This document shows, one piece after another, positions 1 through 6,293 of a DNA stretch of 9,235 nucleotides; position 1 is the first letter of the stretch; the number at the start of each line of letters is the position of its first letter. The position numbers were made by a program, and so were the translations under genes. The notes under the pieces were generated by a model. That model had not been told where the DNA came from. It saw nothing but the letters and a program-made list of their open reading frames with translations, and searched no databases. The stretch is from assembly GCA_030452365.1 (NCBI GenBank), contig JAKDMK010000062.1:1-9235 (forward strand), given 5' to 3'. This stretch comes from Nitrococcus sp. GTDB taxonomy: Bacteria; Pseudomonadota; Gammaproteobacteria; Nitrococcales; Nitrococcaceae.

Positions 1-325
1 TGGGTGGCGTGCGCAATCGGTAGAAGCGCCCGATCGGCCGCCCGTGCTGTTCGATCAGTAGGAAATCCGCATTCGGGTAGCGGCTGATATAGTCCGTGTG
101 CTGCAGCGCGAACTGGCTGTCGAGAAACGCCTGCTTATGGGCGGCCAGCCATGCTCCCGCGGCTAATTCGTCCTCGCGTGACGCCTGATACAGGCCGCGC
201 AGGAAGACGATGTCGGCATCGCGTGCCCGCCGCAGCTCGATCCCGCAGGCGCGAAGAGATGCGAGCGCGAACGGGCCGCAACCATCTCCAGTCGGTGGGA
301 ATGGCCGCAGCGGCACAACTTCCAT
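1..325 (-). CDS. GNAT-family N-acetyltransferase, 3' end cut by window edge
   Basis: Reading the minus strand from an ATG at 325 gives an uninterrupted frame of 108 codons to the left edge. After a leader of about 30 residues, the translation contains LRRARDADIVFLRGLYQASR, then QFALQHTDYISRYPNADF and LLIEQHGRPIGRFYRLR. This is the usual start of a GNAT domain: strand 1 and helix 1, then the strand carrying LLIE..G.PIGR. The acetyl-CoA loop (R/Q-x-x-G-x-G/A) would lie beyond position 1 and cannot be checked. The ATG sits 10 nt after the stop of the upstream tail-collar gene and has no clear Shine-Dalgarno, so translational coupling is likely. A GTG directly before it (328) is an alternative start. 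From family knowledge, GNAT genes of this type often follow tail-collar triplets. The substrate is unknown; N-acetylation of a collar protein or of a surface sugar is speculation. Confidence 0.8.
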   Translation of the reverse strand, partial: MEVVPLRPFPPTGDGCGPFALASLRACGIELRRARDADIVFLRGLYQASREDELAAGAWLAAHKQAFLDSQFALQHTDYISRYPNADFLLIEQHGRPIGRFYRLRTPP

Positions 326-335
326 CACGAATGTT

Positions 336-869
336 TCAGTCGAACGACGGGAAGATACCCTGCAGCGCGATGCAGAAATTGATCGCGAGATAGGGCTGGA
401 TGTTCTGGTGCGGCTGATTCCCCCCCGCGCTGTCGATCAGGCCCGGCGCGAAAGCTGTTGTCGGCGAGCTGCCGGCCGCGAACGGAAAGTCCTTATCCTG
501 CACGGTCAGTGCATCGCCCGCCTCCGGTGAGGCGGAGCGCTTCTCCGGGTCGCGCTGCGCGAATATCTCGAGCCCGTGGCTGTGGTTGGGCATCTGGGTG
601 GAGCTTAGGGCCACTGTAGCGGTGCCGAAGCTCGAGCCGATGTCGCGCCGGCTCAACCCCGGGCCCTGGCCCATATTGCAGGCGGCGCGGCCGACCAGGT
701 TCGGCAGTCCGAAGGTGGTTTTACCATCGCCGCCGTAGGTCGTGCCCAGCAACGAGAATAGCGCCGTGTACTGCGCGATGGGCAGCAGGGCGCCGTCGCA
801 GATGGCCCAACCGCGCGGCACAAAGTTGAAAGCGAACGCCTGGATTTCGCCAATGAATGGTTCTGCCAT
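336..869 (-). CDS. Tail-collar domain protein (microcystin-dependent-protein family), paralogue 1
   Basis: A 177-aa protein of the phage tail collar fold (Pfam Collar, COG4675-like). Residues 4-60 carry the family signature: PFIGEI, C24-D-G, LLPIAQ, ALFSLLGTTYGGDGKTTF and LPNL.GR. An H96-S-H98 pair follows a strand-like segment; it matches the HxH motif that binds metal on the trimer axis of phage T4 gp12. The C-terminus has NFCIALQGIFP (C166), shared with both neighbours. There is no signal peptide. The ATG at 869 is preceded by AGGGGA at about 7 nt. It is the third gene of a minus-strand operon, 52 nt after paralogue 2. It is the most divergent copy: the region after GR61 reads AACNMGQGPGLSRRDIG, and the segment after HSH is charged and not Thr/Ala-rich. 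The role is probably part of a trimeric fibre-tip-like assembly. A phage origin is possible, but no other phage genes are near. Confidence 0.88.
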   Translation of the reverse strand: MAEPFIGEIQAFAFNFVPRGWAICDGALLPIAQYTALFSLLGTTYGGDGKTTFGLPNLVGRAACNMGQGPGLSRRDIGSSFGTATVALSSTQMPNHSHGLEIFAQRDPEKRSASPEAGDALTVQDKDFPFAAGSSPTTAFAPGLIDSAGGNQPHQNIQPYLAINFCIALQGIFPSFD

Positions 870-921
870 GGTGTTTTCCCCTGTGTAAACCGCCGTGTGC
901 TTGGGTAGGCGTGCTATCGGA

Positions 922-1452
922 TCAGCTGCGCGCCGGGAAAATGCCTTCGGCCGCGATGCAGAACTGCACGGTCAATGTCGGCATTAAATTCTCGTGCGGG
1001 GCGCCGCCGCCACTGGCGCTGATCGAGCTCGGCGCGAGAGTGACAGAGGCGGCACCACTGATGTCGGTGGCGTACATGCTGTCGCCGCTAAGCGTGCCCA
1101 GTGCCAACGTCGGGCCAGGGGTAGTGACGCTGGCAACGCTGGTGGTGGCAGTGAAGCCATGCGAATGCGCGCCGATCTGGGCGGCCGTCAGGGTGACGTT
1201 CTCGGTACCGCCCCCCTCGCCGAGCGTGCGAGAGCTCAGGCCGGGTCCGCTGCCGGCGTGTAGCGGCACTCGGCCGCGCAAATCGGGTACGGCGAACGTG
1301 GTCTGGCCGTCGCCGCCGTAGGTGGTGCCGATCAGGCTGAACAACGCCTGGTTCTGCGAGATCGGCAGCAGCTGCCCGTTGCACGGCAACCAGCCAGCCG
1401 GCACACGCGAAAAGCCAAACATCCGCATCTCTCCAACGAACGGGGTGCTCAT
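922..1452 (-). CDS. Tail-collar domain protein (microcystin-dependent-protein family), paralogue 2
   Basis: A 176-aa collar-fold protein. It has PFVGEM at the N-terminus, C24-N-G, LLPISQNQALFSLIGTTYGG (29-48) and the DLRGRVP segment near 57-63. These are followed by VTLTAAQIGAHSHGF with H96-S-H98, a Ser/Thr/Ala/Gly-rich variable region (about 100-150), and the conserved ending PHENLMP...QFCIAAEGIFP (C165). There is no signal peptide or membrane segment. The ATG at 1452 has TGGAG about 9 nt upstream. It is the middle gene of the triplet: 58 nt after paralogue 3 and 52 nt before paralogue 1, with no terminator in either gap. The same fold at nearly the same length in three adjacent genes suggests duplication and then specialisation, and allows a heterotrimer. 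Annotation as a 'phage tail protein' describes the fold only; the cellular role is not established from sequence. Confidence 0.9.
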   Translation of the reverse strand: MSTPFVGEMRMFGFSRVPAGWLPCNGQLLPISQNQALFSLIGTTYGGDGQTTFAVPDLRGRVPLHAGSGPGLSSRTLGEGGGTENVTLTAAQIGAHSHGFTATTSVASVTTPGPTLALGTLSGDSMYATDISGAASVTLAPSSISASGGGAPHENLMPTLTVQFCIAAEGIFPARS

Positions 1453-1510
1453 GGGTTCATGCTCCAGGCGGTAGGTGTGGCGTCACGGCCGAGGACGTGC
1501 GAGCGCATGC

Positions 1511-2029
1511 TCAGTTGCGCGAGGGGAAAATGCCGGTGATGGCGATGCAGAAATTAACCGTGCAGAACGGCTGCATGTTCTCGTGCGCCTGTCCCTGGCC
1601 CACCGCGGCGAGCGTCTGCGCATTCAACGTCACCTGAGAGCCGCTGGCTGCTGGCGCGTAGGTTGCGGCCGTCGCGGCGCCGTATAACGCGCCGGTTGGG
1701 TTCCTGAGCCCGCCGGCGGCGGTCGTGCCATTGCTCTGGTGAACGTGCGCGGGCAATTCGGCCGCAGTGAGCGTGACCGTCTCAGCACCGGCGGTCTCAC
1801 CGATCGGAACGTCTCCAAGCGTCGAGCTGCCGTATCCCACCGGCGTACGCCCGCGCAGATCAGGCAAGGCAAAGGTGGTCTTGCCGTCGCCGCCGTACTG
1901 GGTACCCAGCAGCGCAAACAACGCGCTGTTCTGGGCGATCGACAACAACTGACCGTCGCACAGCGCGAAGCCGCGCGGCGCGAAGCCGAATGCGACCGGC
2001 ACAACCTGCCCGAGAATAACCTCGCTCAT
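1511..2029 (-). CDS. Tail-collar domain protein (microcystin-dependent-protein family), paralogue 3
   Basis: A 172-aa protein, first gene of the minus-strand operon. The N-terminal collar signature is present: C24-D-G, LLSIAQNSALFALLGTQYGG and DGKTTFALPDLRGRTP. It is followed by GAETVTLTAAELPAHVHQ, where H95-V-H97 replaces the HSH of the other copies but keeps the HxH spacing. Residues about 100-145 form a variable Ala/Gly/Thr region, and the end is HENMQPFCTVNFCIAITGIFPSRN, with C161 equivalent to C165/C166 in the paralogues and an extra Cys at 156. The start is well supported: ATG at 2029 with GGGAGGA 5 nt upstream. There is no signal peptide, so if the protein reaches the cell surface it needs another route or is released by lysis. 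A candidate promoter lies about 50-80 nt upstream. Confidence 0.9.
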   Translation of the reverse strand: MSEVILGQVVPVAFGFAPRGFALCDGQLLSIAQNSALFALLGTQYGGDGKTTFALPDLRGRTPVGYGSSTLGDVPIGETAGAETVTLTAAELPAHVHQSNGTTAAGGLRNPTGALYGAATAATYAPAASGSQVTLNAQTLAAVGQGQAHENMQPFCTVNFCIAITGIFPSRN

Positions 2030-2034
2030 CTTTA

Positions 2035-2041
2035 TCCTCCC
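2035..2041 (-). promoter_or_regulatory. Ribosome binding site of the first tail-collar gene
   Basis: On the minus strand this reads GGGAGGA, 5 nt before the ATG at 2029. It is the strongest Shine-Dalgarno in the left operon and fixes the start of paralogue 3. Confidence 0.75.
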
Positions 2042-2076
2042 TGGACTTCCGCGCGCCGCTCCCTGTGGCGGTAGAA

Positions 2077-2106
2077 ATTGTTAACCGGTCCCGGGGCGGC
2101 TGGCAA
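2077..2106 (-). promoter_or_regulatory. Candidate sigma-70 promoter of the tail-collar/GNAT operon
   Basis: On the minus strand there is TTGCCA (5 of 6 to the -35 consensus, positions 2106-2101), an 18-nt spacer, and AACAAT (4 of 6 to the -10 consensus, 2082-2077). It would give a leader of about 40 nt ending in the strong ribosome site. Directly upstream of the -35 lies an inverted repeat, GCATC-7nt-GATGC (2107-2123), a possible operator. The match is by eye only, and both elements could occur by chance. Confidence 0.4.
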
Positions 2107-2148
2107 GCATCGCTGCGTGATGCGTGTCGCGATAGCGGATTTTGGCGC

Positions 2149-2186
2149 AAAAAAATTGTGACAGACCCCGCATTCCTGTGGGGCTG
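2149..2186 (-). terminator. Strong hairpin followed by a seven-T run in the divergent region
   Basis: On the plus strand, CAG-A-CCCCGCA (2162-2172), loop TTCC, then TGTGGGGCTG (2177-2186) forms a 10-bp stem with one bulged A and one G-T pair. Read on the minus strand the stem is followed by TCACAA and then seven T residues (2155-2149), the form of an intrinsic terminator with a slightly distant U-tract. No gene needs termination here. It could insulate the two divergent genes from antisense transcription, act as a leader structure of the autotransporter mRNA, or be a REP-like element. Confidence 0.4.
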
Positions 2187-2318
2187 GAGTTGCTGCAATG
2201 CGTAGTCACATGAAGGTGCGCCAGGTCGGCAGAGGCGCGCGCGACCAAAGCGGCATTCATCTCGGATTAATGGCGGGTGTCTTCTTTGCGATGCGATCCA
2301 TAACCAACGGGGCGGGGC

Positions 2319-5300
2319 ATGCAGCATTCAACGGCGTACCGCGCAGCCATGCCGCGCGCCGGTCTGTTTTTCTGGTTCGGGTTACTGGTGCTATTGTGTG
2401 CGGCGCTGGTGGGGCCGCGAGCGGCTTATGCCGGGCTGGGGCCTTCGCCGCAGTGTCCCACGCTCAATATTTCCGTCGCCAACGGCGGTTCAGTCACCAC
2501 GGATGTGTCACATTGTGCCAGCAGCCCCTTTGGCGTAGGTCTCGTTGAAAGTCCGCCCAGTCACGGCACCGCCACTACCGATCACTACGATTTGACCTAT
2601 ACCCACGACGGGTCCAACACCACCAGCGACAGCTTCATCCTCGACGACGGCGACAACTACGACATCCAGGTCAACGTCACCATCGCGCCGCCGGTGTCGT
2701 CGATTTCCATCGCGCCCGGTGCTTTGTCGCCGATGGTAGCCGGTACGCCGTACAGTGAACAGCTCACCGCCAGCGGCGGCGCGGCGCCCTACACTTGGGC
2801 GCTTGACAGCGGCACCTTGCCCACAGGTTTGTCGTTGAGCTCAAGCGGCCTGCTGTCGGGCACGCCCACCGATCGCGCTGTTTTTGCTTTCACCGTACGC
2901 GCGACCGATGCGGGCAGCGCGTCCGGGGTCAAAAGCTACAATCCGAGCGTCGGCGATCCCAATTTGCTGCTGGCGCCGACCAGCCCCGTCGATGCGGTTA
3001 TCGGCAAGCCCTATTCGGTCACCTTTGCCGTGACCGGAGGCGTAGCGCCGTATACGCTCGCCTGGGACGGCACCGTCGCCAACCCGCTGCCGCCGGGCTT
3101 ATCTCTCAGCGGCGATACTTTAAGCGGTACACCGAGTGCAACCGGCACCTTCACGTTCGGCATCAACGTCACCGACAGCAGTACCGACAGTGACGGCGGC
3201 GGGGCGTTCATACAGAACCGCAGTGTCACCCTCACGGTGAATGCGCAGCCGACCATCACGCTCGCCCCGGCCGGCCTGCCCAACCCGACGGTCGGCGTCG
3301 CTTACAGCCAGACTGTAACCGCCAGCGGCGGCACGGCGCCGTATACCTACGACGCCAGCGCTGGCGCCTTGCCGTCCGGTCTGAGCCTCAATGCGAGCAC
3401 CGGCGCGATCACCGGGACCCCGACGGCCGGCGGCCCTTTCAATGTTACGTTACGTGCCACTGACGCCGATGGCTTCAGCGGCACCCACGGCTACGCGCTG
3501 ACTGTCGCCGCGCCGGCGATCACGCTGGCACCGGTGACCCTGCCTGACGGGCAGTTGAACAGCGCCTATAGCGCGACAATCAGCGCCAGCGGCGGCACCA
3601 TCCCCTACAGCTTCGCGGTCAGCGCCGGTGCGTTGCCGGGCGGCTTGAGTCTGGCCAGCGACGGCACCTTGTCGGGCACCCCGAGCGCCTCGGGCACGTT
3701 CAACTTCGACGTCACTGTGACCGACGCCAGTGGTGGCACCGGCCCATTCAGCCAGACGCAGAGCTACACGCTGCAGATCAACGTTGCGCCGCCGGTCGCC
3801 AACCCGGTCGCAGCAAGCGTAGCCTATGGCAGCGGCGCCAACCCAATCGCCCTGAATATCACCGGCGGCACACCCACTTCAGTTGCGATCGACACCGCGG
3901 CGAGCCACGGCAGCGTACTCGCCAGCGGCACTTCGATCACCTACCAGCCCGATCCGGGTTTCACCGGCAGCGACAGCTTCACCTACACCGCCAGCAACGC
4001 CAACGGCACCTCGGCGCCCGCGACAGTGAGCATCACCGTGAGCCCGCCCACGTTGACCCTGACCCCGGCGACACTTCCCGCCGGCACCGCCGGCAGTGCC
4101 TACAGCCAAAGTCTGACCGCGAGCGGCGGCATCGGTCCGTATACGTTTGCGGTGACCGCCGGGGCATTGCCAGCCGGGCTGAGCCTCGCCGCTGATGGAA
4201 CGTTGTCGGGCACCCCGAGCGCCAATGGCGCGTTCGCCTTCATCGTGCAGGCGCTGGATGCGAACGGCCAGCCCGGAACCCATGCCTACAACCTGGCGAT
4301 CACCGCAGCCACGCTGACATTGGCCCCGGCAACGCTGCCGCCGGGTGTCGGCGGCGTGCCCTACAGCCAGAGCTTCAGCACCAACGGAGGTGTCGCACCG
4401 TACAGCTATGCGCTCACCGGGGGCGCGTTGCCGGCGGGGTTGACGCTGGCTGCGGATGGCAACTTATCCGGCACACCGATCGCCAGCGGCATGTTCAACT
4501 TCGACGTGCGTGTCACCGACAGTAGCGGCGGCACCCCTTCTACCGCAACGGTGAGCTACGCGCTGCAGATCACCGGGCCGACGATCACTGTAAATCCATC
4601 TGCGTTGCCCGCCGGCATCGTCGGCACCCACTACGCTCAAACCCTGAGCGCCAGTGGCGGCGTGGCACCTTACAGTTACACGATCAGCAACGGTGCACTG
4701 CCGGGCGGTTTGGCTCTTGCTACCGACGGCCGCCTGTCCGGCACGCTGACCGCCTCCGGCCGTTTCACGTTCACCGTGCGCGCGCGCGACGCCAACGGGT
4801 TCAGCGGCACCCGGGACTATAGCCTAGTCATCGAGGTGCGCAGCGACCCATCAAAGGATCCCGAGGTGTTGGGCCTGCTCACAGCGCAGACCACTGCAAC
4901 CCGGCGCTTCGCCCGAGCGCAGATTGGTAACTTCCAGCAGCGCCTGGAAAGCCTGCATGCCGGCGGTGGCGCCGGCTTTTCGAACGGCTTCACGGTGCCC
5001 ATGGAACACCCGTGCCGAAATTTGGGCAGGCAGGCACCGAAGCATTGCGAACGGCTGTTAGTGAGCACGCAACCGCTGGCGGTAGGTCCCGTGCCGGCCG
5101 TCGTACCGACTCCGGCATCGCCGCTGGTTGCCGCCACCAGCGGGCCGTTCGGCCTGTGGACCGGCGGCGCGCTGCGGTTTGGCGATTTCGACGCTCGCCG
5201 CGGCGGTAACGAGGGCTTCGAGTTCGAGACTACTGGCATCAGCATCGGCGCCGATTACCGCACCGGGCCGAGTTTCGCGCTCGGCGCCGGCTTCGGCTAC

Positions 5301-5975
5301 GGCCATGATGAAACCCGTATCGGCGATAACGGCAGCCGCAGCGAGGCTGACGGTTACAACATTGCGCTATACGCCAGTTACCACCCAGGTGATCACTTCT
5401 ATCTGGACGGCCTGCTTGGTTACCAGTTGCTGTCGTTCGAGCTGCGTCGTTACGTCACTGACAACGGTAACCAGGTTTACGGCGAGCGTGACGCTACCCA
5501 GTGGTTTGCGTCGATCTCCAATGGTTACGAGATGCAGTTCGAGCGCCTGGGCATTGCTTCCTACGCGCGCCTGAACGTCGCCCGCGCACGCATCGACGGC
5601 TACACCGAGCAGGGCGACGACACCTACGCCCTGGCCTATGCCGCTCAGGACGTGGAGACCACCACCACCAGCTTGGGGATGCGCCTGGACTACCAGTATC
5701 TGGTGGGCTGGGGTCGGTTCTCGCCGCAGCTGAGGCTGGAATACCAGCATGACTTCCAGGACCAGAGCATTGCCGCCATGCGTTACGCCGATCTGGCAGG
5801 GCCGCTGTATCGCGCCGGCATCGATGGCTTTGACCGCAGCCGTTTCGTCACAGGCATCGGTGCAGCGCTCTACACCGACAACGACTTCGGCCTGCGCATG
5901 GAATACCGCCGCCGTATCGGCAGCAGTAGCGTGTCGGTGCAGTCGGTCCGGGTGACTGTCGAGAAATGGTTTTGA
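2319..5975 (+). CDS. Large autotransporter with seven He_PIG (putative Ig) repeats and a C-terminal beta-barrel
   Basis: A 1218-aa type Va autotransporter-like protein. Residues 14-38 are a hydrophobic signal segment ending RAAYA, with cleavage expected after A38. Residues 39-126 resemble a Big_9/cadherin-like strand set (SHGTATTDHYDLTYTHDG), with C46 and C66. Seven He_PIG repeats follow, at about 129-214, 215-308, 311-398, 399-488, 577-662, 664-752 and 753-840. Each has the form G..Y...L.ASGG.APY, LP.GL.L and LSGTP. A Big_9-like domain (about 490-574, GFTGSDSFTYTASNANGTSA) interrupts them. Residues 841-940 form a linker with a helix (TRRFARAQIGNFQQRLESLH) and a tight Cys pair (C899, C910). 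The autotransporter barrel spans about 942-1218 and ends VTVEKWF with the usual terminal Phe. It probably exports its own passenger to the surface for adhesion. The ATG at 2319 has a GGGGCGGGG tract upstream and no clean Shine-Dalgarno; M11 (2349) is an alternative start that keeps the signal peptide. Confidence 0.92.
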   Translation: MQHSTAYRAAMPRAGLFFWFGLLVLLCAALVGPRAAYAGLGPSPQCPTLNISVANGGSVTTDVSHCASSPFGVGLVESPPSHGTATTDHYDLTYTHDGSNTTSDSFILDDGDNYDIQVNVTIAPPVSSISIAPGALSPMVAGTPYSEQLTASGGAAPYTWALDSGTLPTGLSLSSSGLLSGTPTDRAVFAFTVRATDAGSASGVKSYNPSVGDPNLLLAPTSPVDAVIGKPYSVTFAVTGGVAPYTLAWDGTVANPLPPGLSLSGDTLSGTPSATGTFTFGINVTDSSTDSDGGGAFIQNRSVTLTVNAQPTITLAPAGLPNPTVGVAYSQTVTASGGTAPYTYDASAGALPSGLSLNASTGAITGTPTAGGPFNVTLRATDADGFSGTHGYALTVAAPAITLAPVTLPDGQLNSAYSATISASGGTIPYSFAVSAGALPGGLSLASDGTLSGTPSASGTFNFDVTVTDASGGTGPFSQTQSYTLQINVAPPVANPVAASVAYGSGANPIALNITGGTPTSVAIDTAASHGSVLASGTSITYQPDPGFTGSDSFTYTASNANGTSAPATVSITVSPPTLTLTPATLPAGTAGSAYSQSLTASGGIGPYTFAVTAGALPAGLSLAADGTLSGTPSANGAFAFIVQALDANGQPGTHAYNLAITAATLTLAPATLPPGVGGVPYSQSFSTNGGVAPYSYALTGGALPAGLTLAADGNLSGTPIASGMFNFDVRVTDSSGGTPSTATVSYALQITGPTITVNPSALPAGIVGTHYAQTLSASGGVAPYSYTISNGALPGGLALATDGRLSGTLTASGRFTFTVRARDANGFSGTRDYSLVIEVRSDPSKDPEVLGLLTAQTTATRRFARAQIGNFQQRLESLHAGGGAGFSNGFTVPMEHPCRNLGRQAPKHCERLLVSTQPLAVGPVPAVVPTPASPLVAATSGPFGLWTGGALRFGDFDARRGGNEGFEFETTGISIGADYRTGPSFALGAGFGYGHDETRIGDNGSRSEADGYNIALYASYHPGDHFYLDGLLGYQLLSFELRRYVTDNGNQVYGERDATQWFASISNGYEMQFERLGIASYARLNVARARIDGYTEQGDDTYALAYAAQDVETTTTSLGMRLDYQYLVGWGRFSPQLRLEYQHDFQDQSIAAMRYADLAGPLYRAGIDGFDRSRFVTGIGAALYTDNDFGLRMEYRRRIGSSSVSVQSVRVTVEKWF
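2703..4838 (+). repeat. Array of seven diverged He_PIG coding repeats with a strict A-B alternation
   Basis: Units of about 86-94 codons. The closing strand of units 1, 3, 5 and 7 is type A (RATDAGS, RATDADGFSGTHGY, QALDANGQPGTHAY, RARDANGFSGTRDY). Units 2, 4 and 6 are type B (VTDSSTDSDGG, VTDASGGTGPF, VTDSSGGTPST). The order is A-B-A-B, then a Big_9-like domain at about 3786-4040, then A-B-A. Short DNA identities remain, for example TTGTCGGGCACCCCGAGCGCC-like stretches near 3668 and 4203 and TTCAACTTCGACGT near 3699 and 4494. This suggests growth by duplication of two-domain blocks. Confidence 0.8.
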
Positions 5976-5979
5976 AAAC

Positions 5980-6001
5980 GCGAGGCCAATCCGGGCCGCG
6001 C
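5980..6001 (+). terminator. Weak stem after the autotransporter stop, possible terminator
   Basis: GCG-A-GGCC, loop AATCCG, then GGCC-G-CGC gives seven base pairs with one A-G mismatch, starting 5 nt after the TGA of the autotransporter. The following sequence, ACCTTGTACT, is not a proper U-tract. If it works at all, it would be an imperfect or Rho-assisted terminator. Confidence 0.22.
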
Positions 6002-6023
6002 ACCTTGTACTGCGTGCTCCCGC

Positions 6024-6119
6024 TCACTCGGTATAAGGCGCGTCGGCTGGAGCGACATGCTGGGCCTTCGTCGCCATCAAGCCCAATAAGACGGCAGCCA
6101 GCGCAAGAGCCTTTCTCAT
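6024..6119 (-). CDS. Possible 31-aa secreted or signal-peptide-like small ORF
   Basis: An ATG at 6119 on the minus strand opens a frame ending at TGA 6026-6024. The translation begins MRKALALAAVLLGLMATKAQ and then has eleven polar residues ending in YTE. It has the layout of a Sec signal: two basic residues, a 13-residue hydrophobic core, and a polar end. There is no lipobox Cys. The ribosome site is poor, with GGAAAG about 14 nt upstream. It could be a real small exported peptide, the surviving 5' end of a decayed periplasmic gene, or chance. No relative is recognised. It lies alone between the converging autotransporter and nagZ, downstream of nagZ on the same strand. Confidence 0.25.
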   Translation of the reverse strand: MRKALALAAVLLGLMATKAQHVAPADAPYTE

Positions 6120-6293
6120 TGAGCGCTGGGCTGCTTTCCATCGGCATCGCGGGATTCTGAAGGAAGTGCCGGTTTCCAAAGCCGCGTGCTGTGCCGAAAG
6201 TGGAGAACCTCGCGGCCTGCCTGGCGGCCATATCCAGCGGGAATATGGAAAAGTGTCAGATTGAACGCGCTTTAATCATCCCGGACCCAACAA

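Larger units (their letters stand above)
5976..6293. other. 318-bp gap between the convergent autotransporter and nagZ genes
   Basis: The gap lies between two converging stops. It holds a short GC-rich stem just after the autotransporter stop, a dyad CCATATCC-AGCG-GG(A)ATATGG at 6228-6248, and one possible small secreted-peptide frame on the minus strand (6024-6119). No good intrinsic terminator with a U-tract was seen on either strand, and no RNA gene was recognised. Confidence 0.6.

Noticed and set aside
857..1321. Long plus-strand open frame opposite collar paralogue 2
   Set aside because: It lies wholly antisense to a well-supported gene, has low-complexity Pro/Ala/Val content and no domain, and is typical of GC-rich shadow frames.
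336..2029. Prophage remnant, since collar proteins are often named phage tail proteins
   Set aside because: No integrase, terminase, capsid, tail-tube, lysis gene or att-like repeat is visible. The three copies are intact, with good ribosome sites and an operon-like layout with a GNAT gene.
2266..2304. ATTAAT and CATAAC as -10 boxes for the autotransporter promoter
   Set aside because: Neither has a -35 box at 16-18 nt better than about half-matching, so no plus-strand promoter is called.
2198..2548. Plus-strand frame beginning upstream of the autotransporter
   Set aside because: It overlaps the autotransporter signal-peptide region in another frame and shows no coherent protein features.
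5848..6231. 127-codon minus-strand frame spanning the gap after the autotransporter
   Set aside because: It is rich in Cys, Arg and Gly, runs antisense into the barrel-coding region, has no ribosome site and matches no known fold.
6228..6248. Dyad CCATATCC-AGCG-GG(A)ATATGG as a terminator
   Set aside because: The stem is AT-rich with a bulge and has no T-run on either strand. It is recorded only as part of the gap description.
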